A stretch of 64,000 bases of DNA from Tillus elongatus (Eukaryota > Arthropoda > Insecta > Coleoptera > Cleridae): positions 57,290,536 to 57,354,535 of the forward strand of contig OZ023270.1 in NCBI GenBank assembly GCA_964006375.1, in the 5' to 3' direction. Below, piece by piece: positions 1 to 12,002 of the stretch. The notes beneath the pieces are model-generated. The model was not told the origin of the DNA, did no database searches, and worked only from the letters and a program-made list of their open reading frames with translations. The stretch's first letter is position 1. Each line of letters starts with the position of its first letter. The position numbers and the translations under genes were made by a program.

Positions 1-683
1 CTAAAACTGCGTAAAAATTCTCAAAATATATGGAAAACTTGATTCTGGAACAATTTTTTTTTGTATGTCGGTTGGTGTGTGTGTGTTGGCCTGTACATCT
101 GTCTGTTAGTAAGCGCAATAACTTCCGAACGAATTGACATATCATCTTCCAATTTGGTATCCAATTAGCACACGACAAAGGAATGCTTGGAATTGTTTTT
201 GCGTAAGATCGCTTTAGGGGTAGCGAATAAATGAGGGATGATTTGGTGAAAATTGTCATTTTTTCGTCAAAACTCAAGTAATAAAAGGTTTCATAAGTTT
301 ATAGGTACATGAATACGAATATTTTCTTTGTAGTCAAGTCATGGACCTTAAATTCATTTAATGGCAATGTCTTTTGATGTGAGTTGATTATCACAGCCAT
401 GTGGAAGTTCTATATATCTATAATATACTTAAAGAAACTGCATTTGATTAACTGAAATTATTCTACGTTTTAAATTCCTACTATACAAAGTCAAGATAAT
501 GGTGGCAAGGTAGTGGACGAATTTTGTCATTTATGGCCCAATCTATTCAATTCCTTTTACACCTTACAACATGCCAAGTGATTGGTGTGCTAAATATAGG
601 TTTTATACAGCAGTAAAATGTAAATTATTACGAGTATCCAGGTTGAATATTTCTAAACATATAAATTTATATGTAAAACTCAC
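1..683. other. AT-rich intron 2 sequence, no gene seen
   Basis: This would be the start of intron 2 of the minus-strand gene. There is a short GT-rich stretch at 70-90. I found no third exon with a convincing acceptor and open frame. Confidence 0.4.
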
Positions 684-806
684 ATTCTGAGCGGATCAAG
701 TCTACCTCCTCCAACGGGCATTGTAATTGACACTCCCTTTAACTTGTTGTTCAGGGCTATCCTTGTCTCCAGGTCTGCAAGATGTGAATCCGATACTCGT
801 TTGATT
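684..806 (-). CDS. Second coding exon of the secreted-peptide precursor
   Basis: On the minus strand a T-rich tract and CAG (809-807) precede a 123-nt open stretch ending at a GTGAGT donor (intron 2 begins at 683). One nt completes the split Arg codon from exon 1, then 40 codons follow and 2 nt remain, so the exon is symmetric (phase 2-2). The joined product reads R-I-K-R just after the signal region, a furin/convertase-type site. It continues as VSDSHLADLETRIALNNKLK, then a Gly-rich run (PVGGGRLDPLR). The charged-hydrophobic spacing suggests an amphipathic helix. There is no Cys, so this is not a cystine-rich hormone. The rest of the gene lies left of the window; I saw no third exon in 1-683. 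I could not place the peptide in a known neuropeptide family. Confidence 0.7.
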
Positions 807-1152
807 CTGAAAAAAAAAGCAAAGTTTTATTTTTTTAGCTCGCGTATGTAAATACAGTCAATATATTGTTAGGTCAACCTTAAGAGATAAAAACTCCATC
901 AAACCTCTATTGGTTTCAATAAAAAAAGGTTGTACATTATATACGGGACCTAAAGTAAGTGAATCTTTGGCCTCGTTTATTTTATTAGAATAAATATATT
1001 AAAACAGATGTACTGACATTAAAAAAATGCCGAACATACAGTAACAGTTAATCAATTTTAATAACATTTATACATATTGTGTGTTTGATCAAACCTAAAA
1101 ATTATTACATTTTCAAACTAAAGTATTACAAAATTAGAAAGTTATTTAATAA

Positions 1153-2200
1153 TAAATGGGTCTGCCGCAATTTTTTATGCATTCGATAACTCTTCGAGGT
1201 ATGCTTGAAATTAAATGATCTATGGTATACTGAGGAATGTCATTCCAGACTTCTTAAATTCGACGACGAAGGTCAACTAGGTAATTTGGTAGTTGGGGTA
1301 AATTCCCCAGTCGATTGCCAATCAAATTCCACTAATGTTCAATTAGTGACAAGCCTGGGGACCGTTGAGAGTGGTAAGAACATTGTAGTAACTCTTGCTG
1401 TATGAGGACGTTCGTTGTCTTGTTGGAAAGTTAGTTGAATTAACCCTCGTATGTATGGCAGTGCAACAGGCTGCAGAGCGTTTCGTATGTAATCATTTGC
1501 ATTCCAATTTTCTGTCAATAAAACTAGAGTTACCTGCTACCGTATGTTGTCCCACCCCATATAATTACGCCCCGTGTTAATGCCGTATGCCGTTTCACAG
1601 TAAATTATAAATTTCTGCGTTCTACACGTAAGCTTCTTACTCTTCTGCGACCATAGGGGACCCAAAGACGGAAATGGGACTCGTCACAGAACACAACACG
1701 ATTCCATTTACCATCTCAATTTGATCTGTCGTTACGCTACTTAATCTGAACAGCACAATGTCGAGGTGTCAGTGGAAGACATAAAAATGGCATATACGAA
1801 CGAAGCCCAAAAGCATGTATTCTGCGATATATCGCAGCCATAAAGACGCCTTGTTGTAAAAGTCCCAAACAAGCATTTCCAATTGACCGTGTTGTGAAAA
1901 CTCTGTTTTGTAAAGACGCAATCCTCAAATGACGATCTTCCCGTGCCGAAGTGGCTCGAGGTCGTCCGGATCCATGCCGACCATTATGGATTCCTTATTC
2001 AGACTACCTGGACCAACCCTGTTGACACAATGTGTCCTATGCGGTCGGGAATTTGTCTGATTAAAAAAGCGGCTTCCCGGTTTGCAGAGACTGATATGTC
2101 TTGGCGTAACAGGAGCTATGAAATCACGCCCTACAGCTGCAATATAGGTAATGCTGGATTTTACTCCACTGCAGATGTGTGTCAAGAGGGAAGCAGCACT
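1153..2200 (-). pseudogene. Tc1-like transposase relic
   Basis: Read on the minus strand, broken frames carry Tc1-family landmarks in order. Near 2000-1930 is SGRPRATSAREDRHLR, the GRPR linker with the start of the second helix-turn-helix domain. At about 1770 is LPLTPRHCAVQIK, the conserved LTPRHR block. Near 1660-1640 is the FSDESRF-like catalytic region. Further on are WGG, an NV-RPH-like block, LSLIEHXWN (the SPDLSPIEHVWD block), and near 1180 an IPRRVIECI--CGR end. Several stops and frameshifts separate the blocks, so it is dead. It would have been a cut-and-paste DDE transposase. Terminal inverted repeats were not identified. It starts about 350 bp inside the intron from exon 2. Confidence 0.8.
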
Positions 2201-2339
2201 AAGTGTCTCGAGGTCATTTCAGTCAGAAAATTTTAAACCAGGAGACTTCATTGACTACTTGAATATCCTGGAAATTATTCTATTGGAGTCACTCGTCAAA
2301 CCAACAGATTAAATTCCAGCTAAACTGGACTACATAGTC

Positions 2340-3200
2340 CCATTTGACGTAGTCATAAGTGACCGCCAGGCATGGGGCAGATATACACAAAGGTTGACAA
2401 ACAACTGATTCGTATACAGATGGGTCTAACTAAAAGGAAGAGTGGGGATAAGAGGACCTAACTGTAGACTTGCCAAGTCCCTAGGAAAAACATCCACCAT
2501 CTTACAAGCAGAAATATTTCCTACAAATCTCTATGTACAAGAGCGCATAGAAATAAGAATCAAAAATGGAGAGATCTACATCGTTTAAGACAGTCAAGCA
2601 GACCCTGAAATCACTCAAAACTGAGTCTACACTGACCTGGTATTGTAAAAATCTTTAAAGCAATTGACGACGAGCAACAAAGTAACTTTGATGTGGGTAT
2701 CAGGGCATCGACGCATTGAAGGAAATGAAGAAGCAGATAGCCTTGTCAAAAGGACAGCAACAAATTAATGGTACAGAGCCCTAATGTAGATTAACAAAAT
2801 CCATGTAAAAGATCAATTTGATATCTGGGAGAGGAACCAAATACTGTCATACTGGAGGAATCAGGCTTAAGACAGGCAAAACAGTTCATCACCATATCAA
2901 CAGAGAAATCTCAACTGTTCCTTGAATTGAACAAGAACGACCTGAGAATAATCACAGGGCTTTTTACAGGGCACTCCTCAGTGAGGTATCATCTTATAAA
3001 GATGGGTAAGGTGGACAGTGAAAACTGCACTGAAGCAGCACAAACAACATAACATTTGCTACGAGGCTACATTGTTCAGTTCTGAAAAAGGCTAAAATAC
3101 CTTGGAGGGCTGCCTTTAACACTCCAGGAAATAGGTAAAATAGACCCCAAAATGATAGTAGACTATATAAAAGTGTGAACTTTTTGGGCAACTATTAGAA
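2340..3200 (+). pseudogene. Non-LTR retrotransposon relic: RNase H domain and ORF2 C-terminus
   Basis: Plus-strand frames show an RNase H signature: ILQAEIF around 2500, an IYIV-DSQA block near 2580, and TLMWVSGHRRIEGNEEADSL at about 2688-2745. The last is the WVPGHSGIEGNEKAD block of insect non-LTR elements. Further on (2950-3180) comes LTGH-like FTGHSSVRYHLIKMG, then LGGLPLT and VDYIK, the usual C-terminal zinc-knuckle region of I/R1/Jockey-group ORF2, here without an intact knuckle. Stops and shifts are frequent. The reverse transcriptase part is absent. Confidence 0.75.
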
Positions 3201-3684
3201 AAATTCACAAAAGACCGATTGGGGTTGCAGCGTTGATATACTAGAGTTTCAACAAAGGCAAATTCATTGCAGAAAATTAATGACAATAATCACAAAAAAT
3301 TCTAAAATACGGCAAGTTTCAAGGAAACTTTACTTGTATGCAGGATAAACTAGATCTTTTTGATTGAACAGCGAACTTTTTCAAGCAAATGAGAGAAAGA
3401 CACATGTTTCATTAAATTTGATTACTTATTTAATAGTTTTTTACACTGTTTCAAAAGTTAACATAACAATAACAAAGCACAACACATTTATTTAATGCAT
3501 GAGCTAAACAATAGTTTTTCATAAATAGTTCGAGAATACGTTGTAAAAAATTCTATTTTTTTATTAAAAGGCAATCGTACACAAATAGATACAGCAAATA
3601 TCAGGAAACTTTTCGGGTTACCTACATTAACAGACATAATTCGTTTAGTTTAAAATATCAGTTTTGCACTACTATAAATTGATT
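3201..3684. other. AT-rich sequence, nothing recognised
   Basis: Unique-looking AT-rich DNA between the non-LTR relic and the first Helentron-like copy. Confidence 0.3.
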
Positions 3685-3815
3685 TTAGTGAATTTTCTTA
3701 AAAAAAATTCACTAATGAGGAGATCTCGACTTTCGAATTTTGAAAAAATTTCTTCAAATGAGCGCTACTTAGGACCCCCGGAACCCAAATCCGAGGTCAG
3801 TTTCAGACTTTATAT

Positions 3816-3887
<72 letters not shown>

Positions 3888-4623
3888 GTGTCACACCTAT
3901 AACTTAAAAAATAATGGACCGATTTTGATAAAATTTGGCACATACCTTCCTTTCGCAAGTCGCTTGGATAAGTTCGTTAGCGAGGAAAATCCGCCGAGGT
4001 TTTCCCGGAAAATTTTGTATTTTCTTTCGAAAAAAATCGAAAAAAATTTATATCTCCAAAATTAACAAAGTAAGGGCAACCAAATTTCATACGAGGGCTT
4101 ATATCATTAGAGGCAAGTCACCTACCAAAATTTAGCTCCGTAGGTTGAATGACAAAAAAGTTACAGGCATTCAAAGAAAAATAAATTTGGGTTCTCCTCA
4201 AAACGTCAAAATCGCGATTTTAAACGTCAAAATTGGTGAGTACCTTCCTTTTGCAAGTGGCTTGGATATGTTCGTTATCCAGGAAAATCCGACGAGGTTT
4301 TCCCGGAAAATTTTGTGTTTTCTTTCGAAAAAAATTTATATCTCCAAAATTAACAAAGTAAGGGCAACCACATTTTATACGCGGGTTTATATCATTATAA
4401 GCAAGTTACTTACCAAAATTTAGCTCTGTAGGTCAAAAGACAAAAAAGTTATAGGCATTTAAACAAAAATAAATTGGGGTTTTTCACAAAACGTCAAAGT
4501 TGCGATTTAAACGTCAAAATTGGCAACATTTAGGAAAAGAACTTGAATCTAATACGGGCTATGGAAATAAAATGTCTTAAGAAGAATGTTTTACAAACCC
4601 TGAAGTCTTAGTTTCAACCGTCA
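3685..4623 (+). mobile_element. Helentron-like (HINE-type) element, 3' truncated, with internal duplication
   Basis: It starts with the family's foldback 5' end: TTAGTGAATTTT, a short spacer, then AAATTCACTAATGAGG. The conserved 5' flank, a TA array (3819-3883) and the conserved right flank beginning at tcacacc follow. A segment of about 285 bp is tandemly duplicated (3946-4231 and 4232-4527). The copy breaks off after 'tcaaccgtca' at about 4623, where a CCGCGG hairpin begins, and lacks the 3' hairpin end. Confidence 0.7.
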
Positions 4624-4646
4624 CCGCGGAAATAGTGTTTCCGCGG
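4624..4646. repeat. GC-rich hairpin
   Basis: A perfect 9-bp inverted repeat CCGCGGAAA / TTTCCGCGG surrounds a 5-nt loop, exactly at the break point of the preceding element. Confidence 0.6.
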
Positions 4647-4796
4647 AAACAAAACTTATCTGAGATTTCAGTATTTAATTTAATAACTAGGTATTAATTT
4701 ATAATTTTTATATAAATAAATGATTAAACATGAATTATGACTAAAATGATTAGAACGCCCGCTGGAATACGACATTAAAACAAGCTTCCAACAAGT

Positions 4797-4868
4797 GACT
4801 CGTTGGTCTAAAGGTATGACTTCCGCTTAGAGTGCGGGAGCTCCCAGGTTCAAATCCCGGTCAAGCCC
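4797..4868 (+). tRNA. tRNA-Pro-like relic with altered anticodon
   Basis: A 72-nt stretch fits the eukaryotic tRNA-Pro layout: CGTTGGTCTAAAGGTATGA (A box and D arm), a five-pair anticodon stem with loop TTAGAGT, then GGTTCAAATCC (B box). The anticodon reads AGA where tRNA-Pro has AGG. The acceptor stem has at least two mismatches. It is therefore most likely a pseudogene or the head of a tRNA-derived SINE, not a working tRNA. Confidence 0.6.
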
Positions 4869-4963
4869 AAATACGTTTTATTTGCTTTTTTTTAAACCGA
4901 TTTCAAACAAGGAGGAGGTTCTCAATTCGCCTGTATGTTTTTTATGTGTTACCTCAGAACTTT

Positions 4964-6375
<1,412 letters not shown>

Positions 6376-7904
6376 ATTTTTTTATTTATTCTCTATCAGG
6401 GTAAATATTTGATAAAAACAGTAAAAACAAATCACTATTCATAAATATGGGGAACCACAATATAATGCGCAATACTTTTGTGGATTGTGTAAACGATTTG
6501 CGTATAGACTTTTAATTACGTTCATATCTTATGATAAAACTAAACAAAAGATATAAAAAAAGCTAGAGATAGCACGTGTACAACTTTATATCAAGTTTCT
6601 TAATAGTTCGTTGCCTTTTCGTTGGCCTATTCATAGTAGTAAGGCGAAATTGTAATATTCTGATTAAATGAGAGCTTGTGGCTTATCTATGATCATTTTC
6701 AGACGATTTAGTGATTCATTTTTATTTTACGATATTTTTGTATTATATACATAGTAAAATTGTCTACTTAAGTACATTCTTAAAATTTCAGATAAAATGG
6801 AGTTCACAAATATAAAAGCGAGTTAGGTTAATATTGCTTGGGTTTACCTCCACTTCGCTGAGTATGGATCTAATTATTTTATTATCATGAAAATTGTCTA
6901 AGATATTAACAATTAGGTTAACATTTTGTAGTTTTTATAAGTGCAATTTAAAAGTTAACATTCAAAACTCACACAGTTGCAAAGATTTTTCTTGACACTG
7001 GCAACATTTCACAATCAAAATTGATTTATTTATTCCTGTGCAAAGCTTGCCATTGCTCTCCATGGTTTCTACTCAAATCATTTTCCCAACATGAAAAATT
7101 AGTTTCAGTTTACTTTAGTTTTAGAGTTTTTCCTTTTTCTTCCATGAAAAATGTATAGCTGTGTTTTGGAAAATGTTTGTATATATGCATATATGTATAA
7201 TATTCTCGCCCATGGGTCACTTACTGACACGCTACCGTCAAAATTATTCAATTGGAATCGTGAATTGAAACAAAAAAAAAAACCACTTTATTTCACCCTC
7301 TATCCCATTACAAACGTTCCCTACATCGTTGGACTCAGATAAGGTCGAGTTTTGTTCCGAAGGTAACTCGAATGATGGGAAAGTCAGATGATACGGATAA
7401 GAAGTGTCTCCAGATTAACCGACCATTGCTGACTTTGGGCTCGTAACATCCATGCAGTGACGTTTCGAACTAGGTGTCTAGTTGTTTGGTTCCATCGTAC
7501 TGAACCTCAATTAATTATTGTTATATTCCCAAACTCCTATGCATTTTATGACTGTAAGAAACACTTCATTTGGCTAAAATCACGTCCAAATTGACTTAAA
7601 TTTCTCTTAGGTTGAGATTCTAGTTCTATGTGTATTAGTAGGTATTGACCTTTCTATTGTATGTACATATGTTTATATAACCATCATATTTATCTATGTA
7701 TTATATGTACATTTTATAAACAATTGCACCAAAATGGTTGGGCCAAACTTAATTCATTTAATCTGCTGTAATTATACGGAATACGGGGATTCATCGTTCG
7801 ATTTGAATGAAACGAAGGATCGAATAAACCAGACTGGACAGAACAAGATAAGAAAGACTCTTTGTCGTCAGTGTTTTAGCATAACTGGTAGCATAAGATG
7901 GAAT
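6376..7904. other. AT-rich intronic DNA with weak PLE traces
   Basis: No gene seen. Around 7455-7500 the minus strand has a hairpin followed by CGAAACGTCACTG, reminiscent of a decayed hammerhead 3' half but without the CUGANGA box. I saw nothing else to name. Confidence 0.3.
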
Positions 7905-8150
7905 CGGAAGCCTTTTTGGTGTTTGCCTTATTATATTATCCCAAGCATGCTGGGCCACGCATGGCTGGTCTATAGTACCGCTTTTCAGCTATGCCAGATG
8001 TGCCAGATATTCCTTAAATTTGGTTTCAATAGCTCTTTTAGTTTGTCCAGCGTTTTTAAGATTACAATTATGGCAACTTATTTCATAGATACCTGACATT
8101 TACTGGCTTTAACCTTATCTTTTGGCTTAGCTAACAAATTTTTTAGGTGT
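7905..8150 (-). pseudogene. Penelope-like element fragment, inverted
   Basis: On the minus strand this stretch matches the GIY-YIG-domain coding region found at 8220-8585. It has IYEIS-HNCNLKNAGQTKRAIET-like codons and a truncated remainder. It faces the plus-strand copy head to head across about 70 bp. Stops are present. Confidence 0.6.
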
Positions 8151-8219
8151 TTCTTTTATAACTTTTTTGGCAATAGATACGTTGAAAAATTTGTTAGGTA
8201 ATTCAGAAGATAAAAATAA

Positions 8220-8585
8220 AGCCAGTGAAATGTCAGCTATCTATGAAATAAGTTGTAAAGATTGTAATCTTAAATACGTTGTGCAAACTAAAAAAAGCAA
8301 TTGAAACCAGATTTAAGGAACATGCTGAGATGCGGTATTACAGACAAGTCACGCGTGGCCCGGCATATTTGGGATAATGATCACCACATAGATAAAGAAA
8401 ACCAGGAGCTTAGCAAAAATGTTAGACAACCGGCCAAATTAGACACCTACAAGAGTATTCATATCGCTAAGGCAATAAACAACAAAGTTTGTTTAAATGC
8501 AGCTTCGCCACCACTATATAATTCATTGTTCGCAGTATATCTTTGTGTTAAAAAAGATGCCGAAATTGCGTGGGAACAAGTATAA
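8220..8585 (+). pseudogene. Penelope-like element ORF C-terminus (GIY-YIG endonuclease)
   Basis: The frames read YEISCKDCNLKYVVQTKK, then IETRFKEH, then RVARHIWDNDHHIDKENQEL, VRQPAKLDTYKSIHIAKAIN and a stop at 8585. The CxxC followed by Y[VI]GQT and the R--EH block are the GIY-YIG nuclease signature of canonical Penelope-like elements. The Gly of YVGQT has become Val, and at least two frameshifts are present, so it is dead. In a PLE this nuclease nicks target DNA for primed reverse transcription. A hammerhead motif follows 140 bp downstream on the same strand, as expected for the PLE 3' end. Confidence 0.75.
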
Positions 8586-8722
8586 TTAAATTTTTAAAGT
8601 GACTTCCGGTAAAACATAAACGTAGAAAGTTTGTTTGTGATTCTTCCCTCTAGGGTGTTGGTTATTTACCTGACGCATGACATAAACACAATTTTGATGT
8701 TTAAGAGTTTAGAGTGTTTCAT

Positions 8723-8763
8723 CCTCTGATGACGCTAACACTGTTAGTGAAACGATCGTCAGG
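8723..8763 (+). ncRNA. Hammerhead ribozyme motif (PLE 3' end)
   Basis: The core is intact: CTGATGA (8726-8732), GAAA and GTC (ending 8760). Stem I pairs CCT with AGG. Stem II is GCTAAC with GTTAGT (one G-T pair). Stem III is minimal, AC with GT around GATC. One unpaired C sits between CTGATGA and stem II. Hammerheads with short stem III are known from PLE terminal repeats, and this one lies just downstream of a PLE nuclease fragment. Predicted cleavage is after 8760. Confidence 0.75.
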
Positions 8764-9221
8764 TATATAAAAATATGTTGTGGTGATTTGGGCTCTCCAA
8801 GTGTACTTATCTGTTCACCTCAATTAACGTCCCTTTTGCGCAATACAATCATCCGCTTCTGATCGAATTCGACAGTTTATTGAAAACTGGCTCGTCTTTG
8901 TTCTTTAGTCATAATATTGATATAACAACGTGACAGCGCCTTTAGACTGTAATGATTATGAACATATTAAAATTGTAGTAAATCAGCTACTTTTACTCAA
9001 TAAATACGCTTCCTCTATTAACCCTACAGTAATTTAGAGATTATGGGAAACTGAACAATGAAGAAACAAAAAGATAAAGTAAATAATTTAAAGTTGTGCA
9101 ACGTGAAAACAGTTCTATTGACGCATACGTTGAAAGTTGAAACGCCAACTTCTGGCAAGTTATTTCTTTGAAAATTACAAATACCTTCTCCATCTTTCAG
9201 CGTGTAAAATACAAAAAAAAA
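8764..9221. other. PLE terminal-repeat tail then AT-rich DNA
   Basis: To about 8835 this is the conserved PLE tail (TGTTGTGGTGATTTGGG, then CCAAGTGTACTTATC). The rest shows nothing recognisable. Confidence 0.4.
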
Positions 9222-9490
9222 ACTGTGGACGCAGCAAGTGCGTCATAGTAGCGAATTTTCGTAAAAATGTTTATAAAGTCAAATATGTCCTGTTTTCAAA
9301 ATGAGGACATTTGGTTCGCGGTATAACCTATATATTACCAGCAATGTACCATATTTCATTAAAATAGCTTTGTTGTTTAAAAAAGTACGACCATTTTCCG
9401 AAAATAAACTTAAAAAGTTCCAGAAAAAACTGGTCCGATTTTCCTGGCCAACGAACCTCTTCAAGCTATTTGCACACCTGCCAAGATATA
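9222..9490 (-). mobile_element. Helentron-like 3' end fragment
   Basis: It begins with the inverted 3' end GGACGCAGCAAGTGCG followed by GTAGCGAATTTTC. The family's body sequence (TATAACCTATATA, CCAACGAAC) follows, then it decays. Confidence 0.6.
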
Positions 9491-9959
9491 ATTATTCACA
9501 AATAGAGTTAGGACTAAAATTGAAAAAAACCTTTTATGAAAATTTGCACAAATCTCTTTTATACATTTTTTTACAGAAATTGCCTTTAGTAATGTTACAC
9601 TAAATTATATTTTTCACAAAAATCCTTGTTTCTTGTACAATAACTTACTAAATATTTATTATTATCTACCAACATATCGCAAAAATCTTACAAAAAAATG
9701 ATTTCTACGGAAACACTAAAAACATTTCTGCGAAAACTTTTCAAATTCAACCACTATTTTAGAGTTCCTGTATACGGCAGCTCTATTTTTGTCGACGAGT
9801 AATACAAACAAAAAGATGCCTGAATGCGTCATATACATGGGGCTTCGCTATATATTGGTAAAAAATCCGTATCACAATTTATGATATGTGTTTGTGATAT
9901 GTGCCAAAAACGTGAAAAGTTGAAAAAGAATTGAAATAACTCAAAAACGATGAACGATA

Positions 9960-10938
9960 TTAATGTTTTTCCTTACAAACATGCATTAAAATTCGATGGA
10001 AAATGCAAAAATGCAATAACATAAGGGGTGCTCTATTAAAAAAATAAAGGGTGTATCATCAACGCATTATGAGCCAGCCTATGATTGTCAAAACAGGTTA
10101 CAAGGTGTAGATCGAGACACTCTATAGTTAACGTATATAATTTTTCCTCATGTCTTGTATAATAACGGATATATTGAGCTTTACCGTAGAAATGCGTCAC
10201 CCTGTATATGTGTAAACAGACAAAAACTTAAACTGACCCCGTATATGGATTTTAGGGGTTCTCGTTCGCTCTCATTTGAAGATATCTTTTCAAAATTCAT
10301 AAGTCGCCGTCTTGTCAATAAGGAATTTTTTCTACGAAAATTTGCTAAAATATAGACTATTAAACTATAAACTCAATAGCTGAAACTACTGCCAAAACAC
10401 CAGAAAGAGGGTCTATTTGAAATGGATTTTCAGAAAATATTTTAGGAAAATGAACACACTTCTTGCGACAAAGCTGCTAATTTTGATGTTTTAAATCGCG
10501 ACTTTGACGTTTTAAGAAGAAAAACTATAAATTTTTCAAAGCAATTTTTCTGGTATTTCTTGATTTTTTGAACCAAAAACTTGACCTTTGTCGGAAATAT
10601 ACAATACAATAACACAAAATATTTTAGTTTTGTGCGTTTCTTTGGTTATCAGTGGCACCCAAATGATTTTTAAATGCCTACAACTTTTTTCCTTTCACTT
10701 AGAGATCTAAATTTTGTTACATAGTATATCTATTATAATATAAGCATGCGTACCAAATTTGGTTGCGAAAACGTAATTTTCGGCGATACAAATTTTTTTT
10801 CAAAGAAAACCCAAAATTTTTCCGGAAATATTGATCCGATTTTTCTGGCCTACAAACTTATCCAAGCCACTTACAAAAGGATGGTACGTACCAAATTTTA
10901 TCTCAAAAGGGGCAAATTATTTTTTAAGATATCGTTGT

Positions 10939-11007
<69 letters not shown>

Positions 11008-11155
11008 CATATAAAAATTGAAATTGACCCCGGATATGCGTTCCAGGGAGCCTAGTTTGCAAGCATTTAAAGTCTTTTTTTATGTAAATTCAAAATCGCG
11101 ATCTCCTCATTAGATATTTTTCTCTAAGAAACATTTTTGAGGTTAGGAAACTTGT
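9960..11155 (-). mobile_element. Degenerate Helentron-like element(s) with TA array
   Basis: In minus orientation it carries the family body (ACAAACATGCATT, the multi-copy CGACTTTGACGTTTT block), a TA array at 10942-11006, the 5' flank ending CGATCTCCTCATTAG, and an embedded second 5' end near 10205-10350. It appears to be a mosaic of two copies. The young LTR element sits about 45 bp to the right. Confidence 0.55.
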
Positions 11156-11672
11156 AGATTTCTACTCCAAGGATTAAAAATATGAGATTTAATCAAAATA
11201 CTGTTACAAAGCACTTAAATAGACGTAGGTGCGGTGTTGCCACATCTCCAGAATTTCCCCAACATCTGGGAATTTTTGCACAATCTGGCAACACCGCCTC
11301 CCCACCCCCCCTGGGGGTGCCTGGGGTGACCCCCCTCAGGCGAAGTCTCAACCCTCTAGGACCAGAAATAACGAAGTTACCAACTTGTACCCCGTCGGAA
11401 CGGATAACTGAGGTCTGCACATTCCGAACACCCTGTATATACACCCTGTACACGCAGAGAACCCTTACACCCTGTATACGCAGAGAGATCTTATAGTTCG
11501 AGAAACACCTCTTGTGTAACATAGGAGTGGTGACCACATTTGGATCATCCTGTATATACATCCCCCTGTATACACACGGGGCCGATCTGTATTCACAGAA
11601 CCTTCTAGTAAAAGAAGGTCCTGGAACGTTCTGGAATGGAAGGCTCTAGAAAGGAGGGGAAGGTACGGCGAG

Positions 11673-11713
11673 TATATAAAAGCGAAAGCAAGCCAGCCCG
11701 AGTTCAGTTCAGT
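11673..11713 (+). promoter_or_regulatory. LTR promoter: TATA box and initiator
   Basis: TATATAAAA at 11673-11681 is followed by TTCAGTTCAGT (11703-11713). The first TCAGT is placed correctly for an arthropod initiator. Confidence 0.7.
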
Positions 11714-11882
11714 AAGATAATGTGGTAGTGACTTGAAGAAGCAGTGTAAAGTGTTAAGAGAGTAGTGACTGTAGTACCAGATTAGTGACTTTTGTTGAGA
11801 GTAGTAATTGTAAGGCCAGTAAATGAAGTGTTTTCTGAGAGAGACATTCTAGAAATTTTATTGTATCCATATTTAGAGTGTA

Positions 11883-11888
11883 AATAAA
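11883..11888 (+). terminator. AATAAA polyadenylation signal in LTR
   Basis: AATAAA in the 5' LTR; the functional equivalent for full-length RNA is at 17702-17707 in the 3' LTR. Confidence 0.6.
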
Positions 11889-11947
11889 GTTGTTTTGTTA
11901 AAATTAAAAGTCTCACTTATCCAGAACCCGGAGAAAACGCAACAATT

Positions 11948-11965
11948 TGGTGTCAGAAGTGGGAT
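11948..11965 (+). other. Primer binding site, tRNA-Leu-like
   Basis: TGGTGTCAGAAGTGGGAT lies 3 nt after the 5' LTR. Its complement ends in CCA and resembles the 3' end of insect tRNA-Leu. The tRNA assignment is from memory of the family and not verified here. Confidence 0.7.
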
Positions 11966-12002
11966 AAGTGAGTGAAGAAGTGGACAATTAAGCTAGTTGT
12001 AA

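Larger units (their letters stand above)
11202..11944 (+). repeat. 5' LTR
   Basis: It begins TGTTACAAAG and ends ACGCAACA. It holds a TATA box (11673-11681), TCAGT initiator-like repeats about 31-36 nt downstream, and an AATAAA signal (11883-11888). It differs from the 3' LTR by one extra C in a C-run near 11304 and G versus A near 11410. Confidence 0.95.

Noticed and set aside
7455..7500. Minus-strand hairpin followed by CGAAACGTC
   Set aside because: It resembles a hammerhead 3' half but no CUGANGA box precedes stem II.
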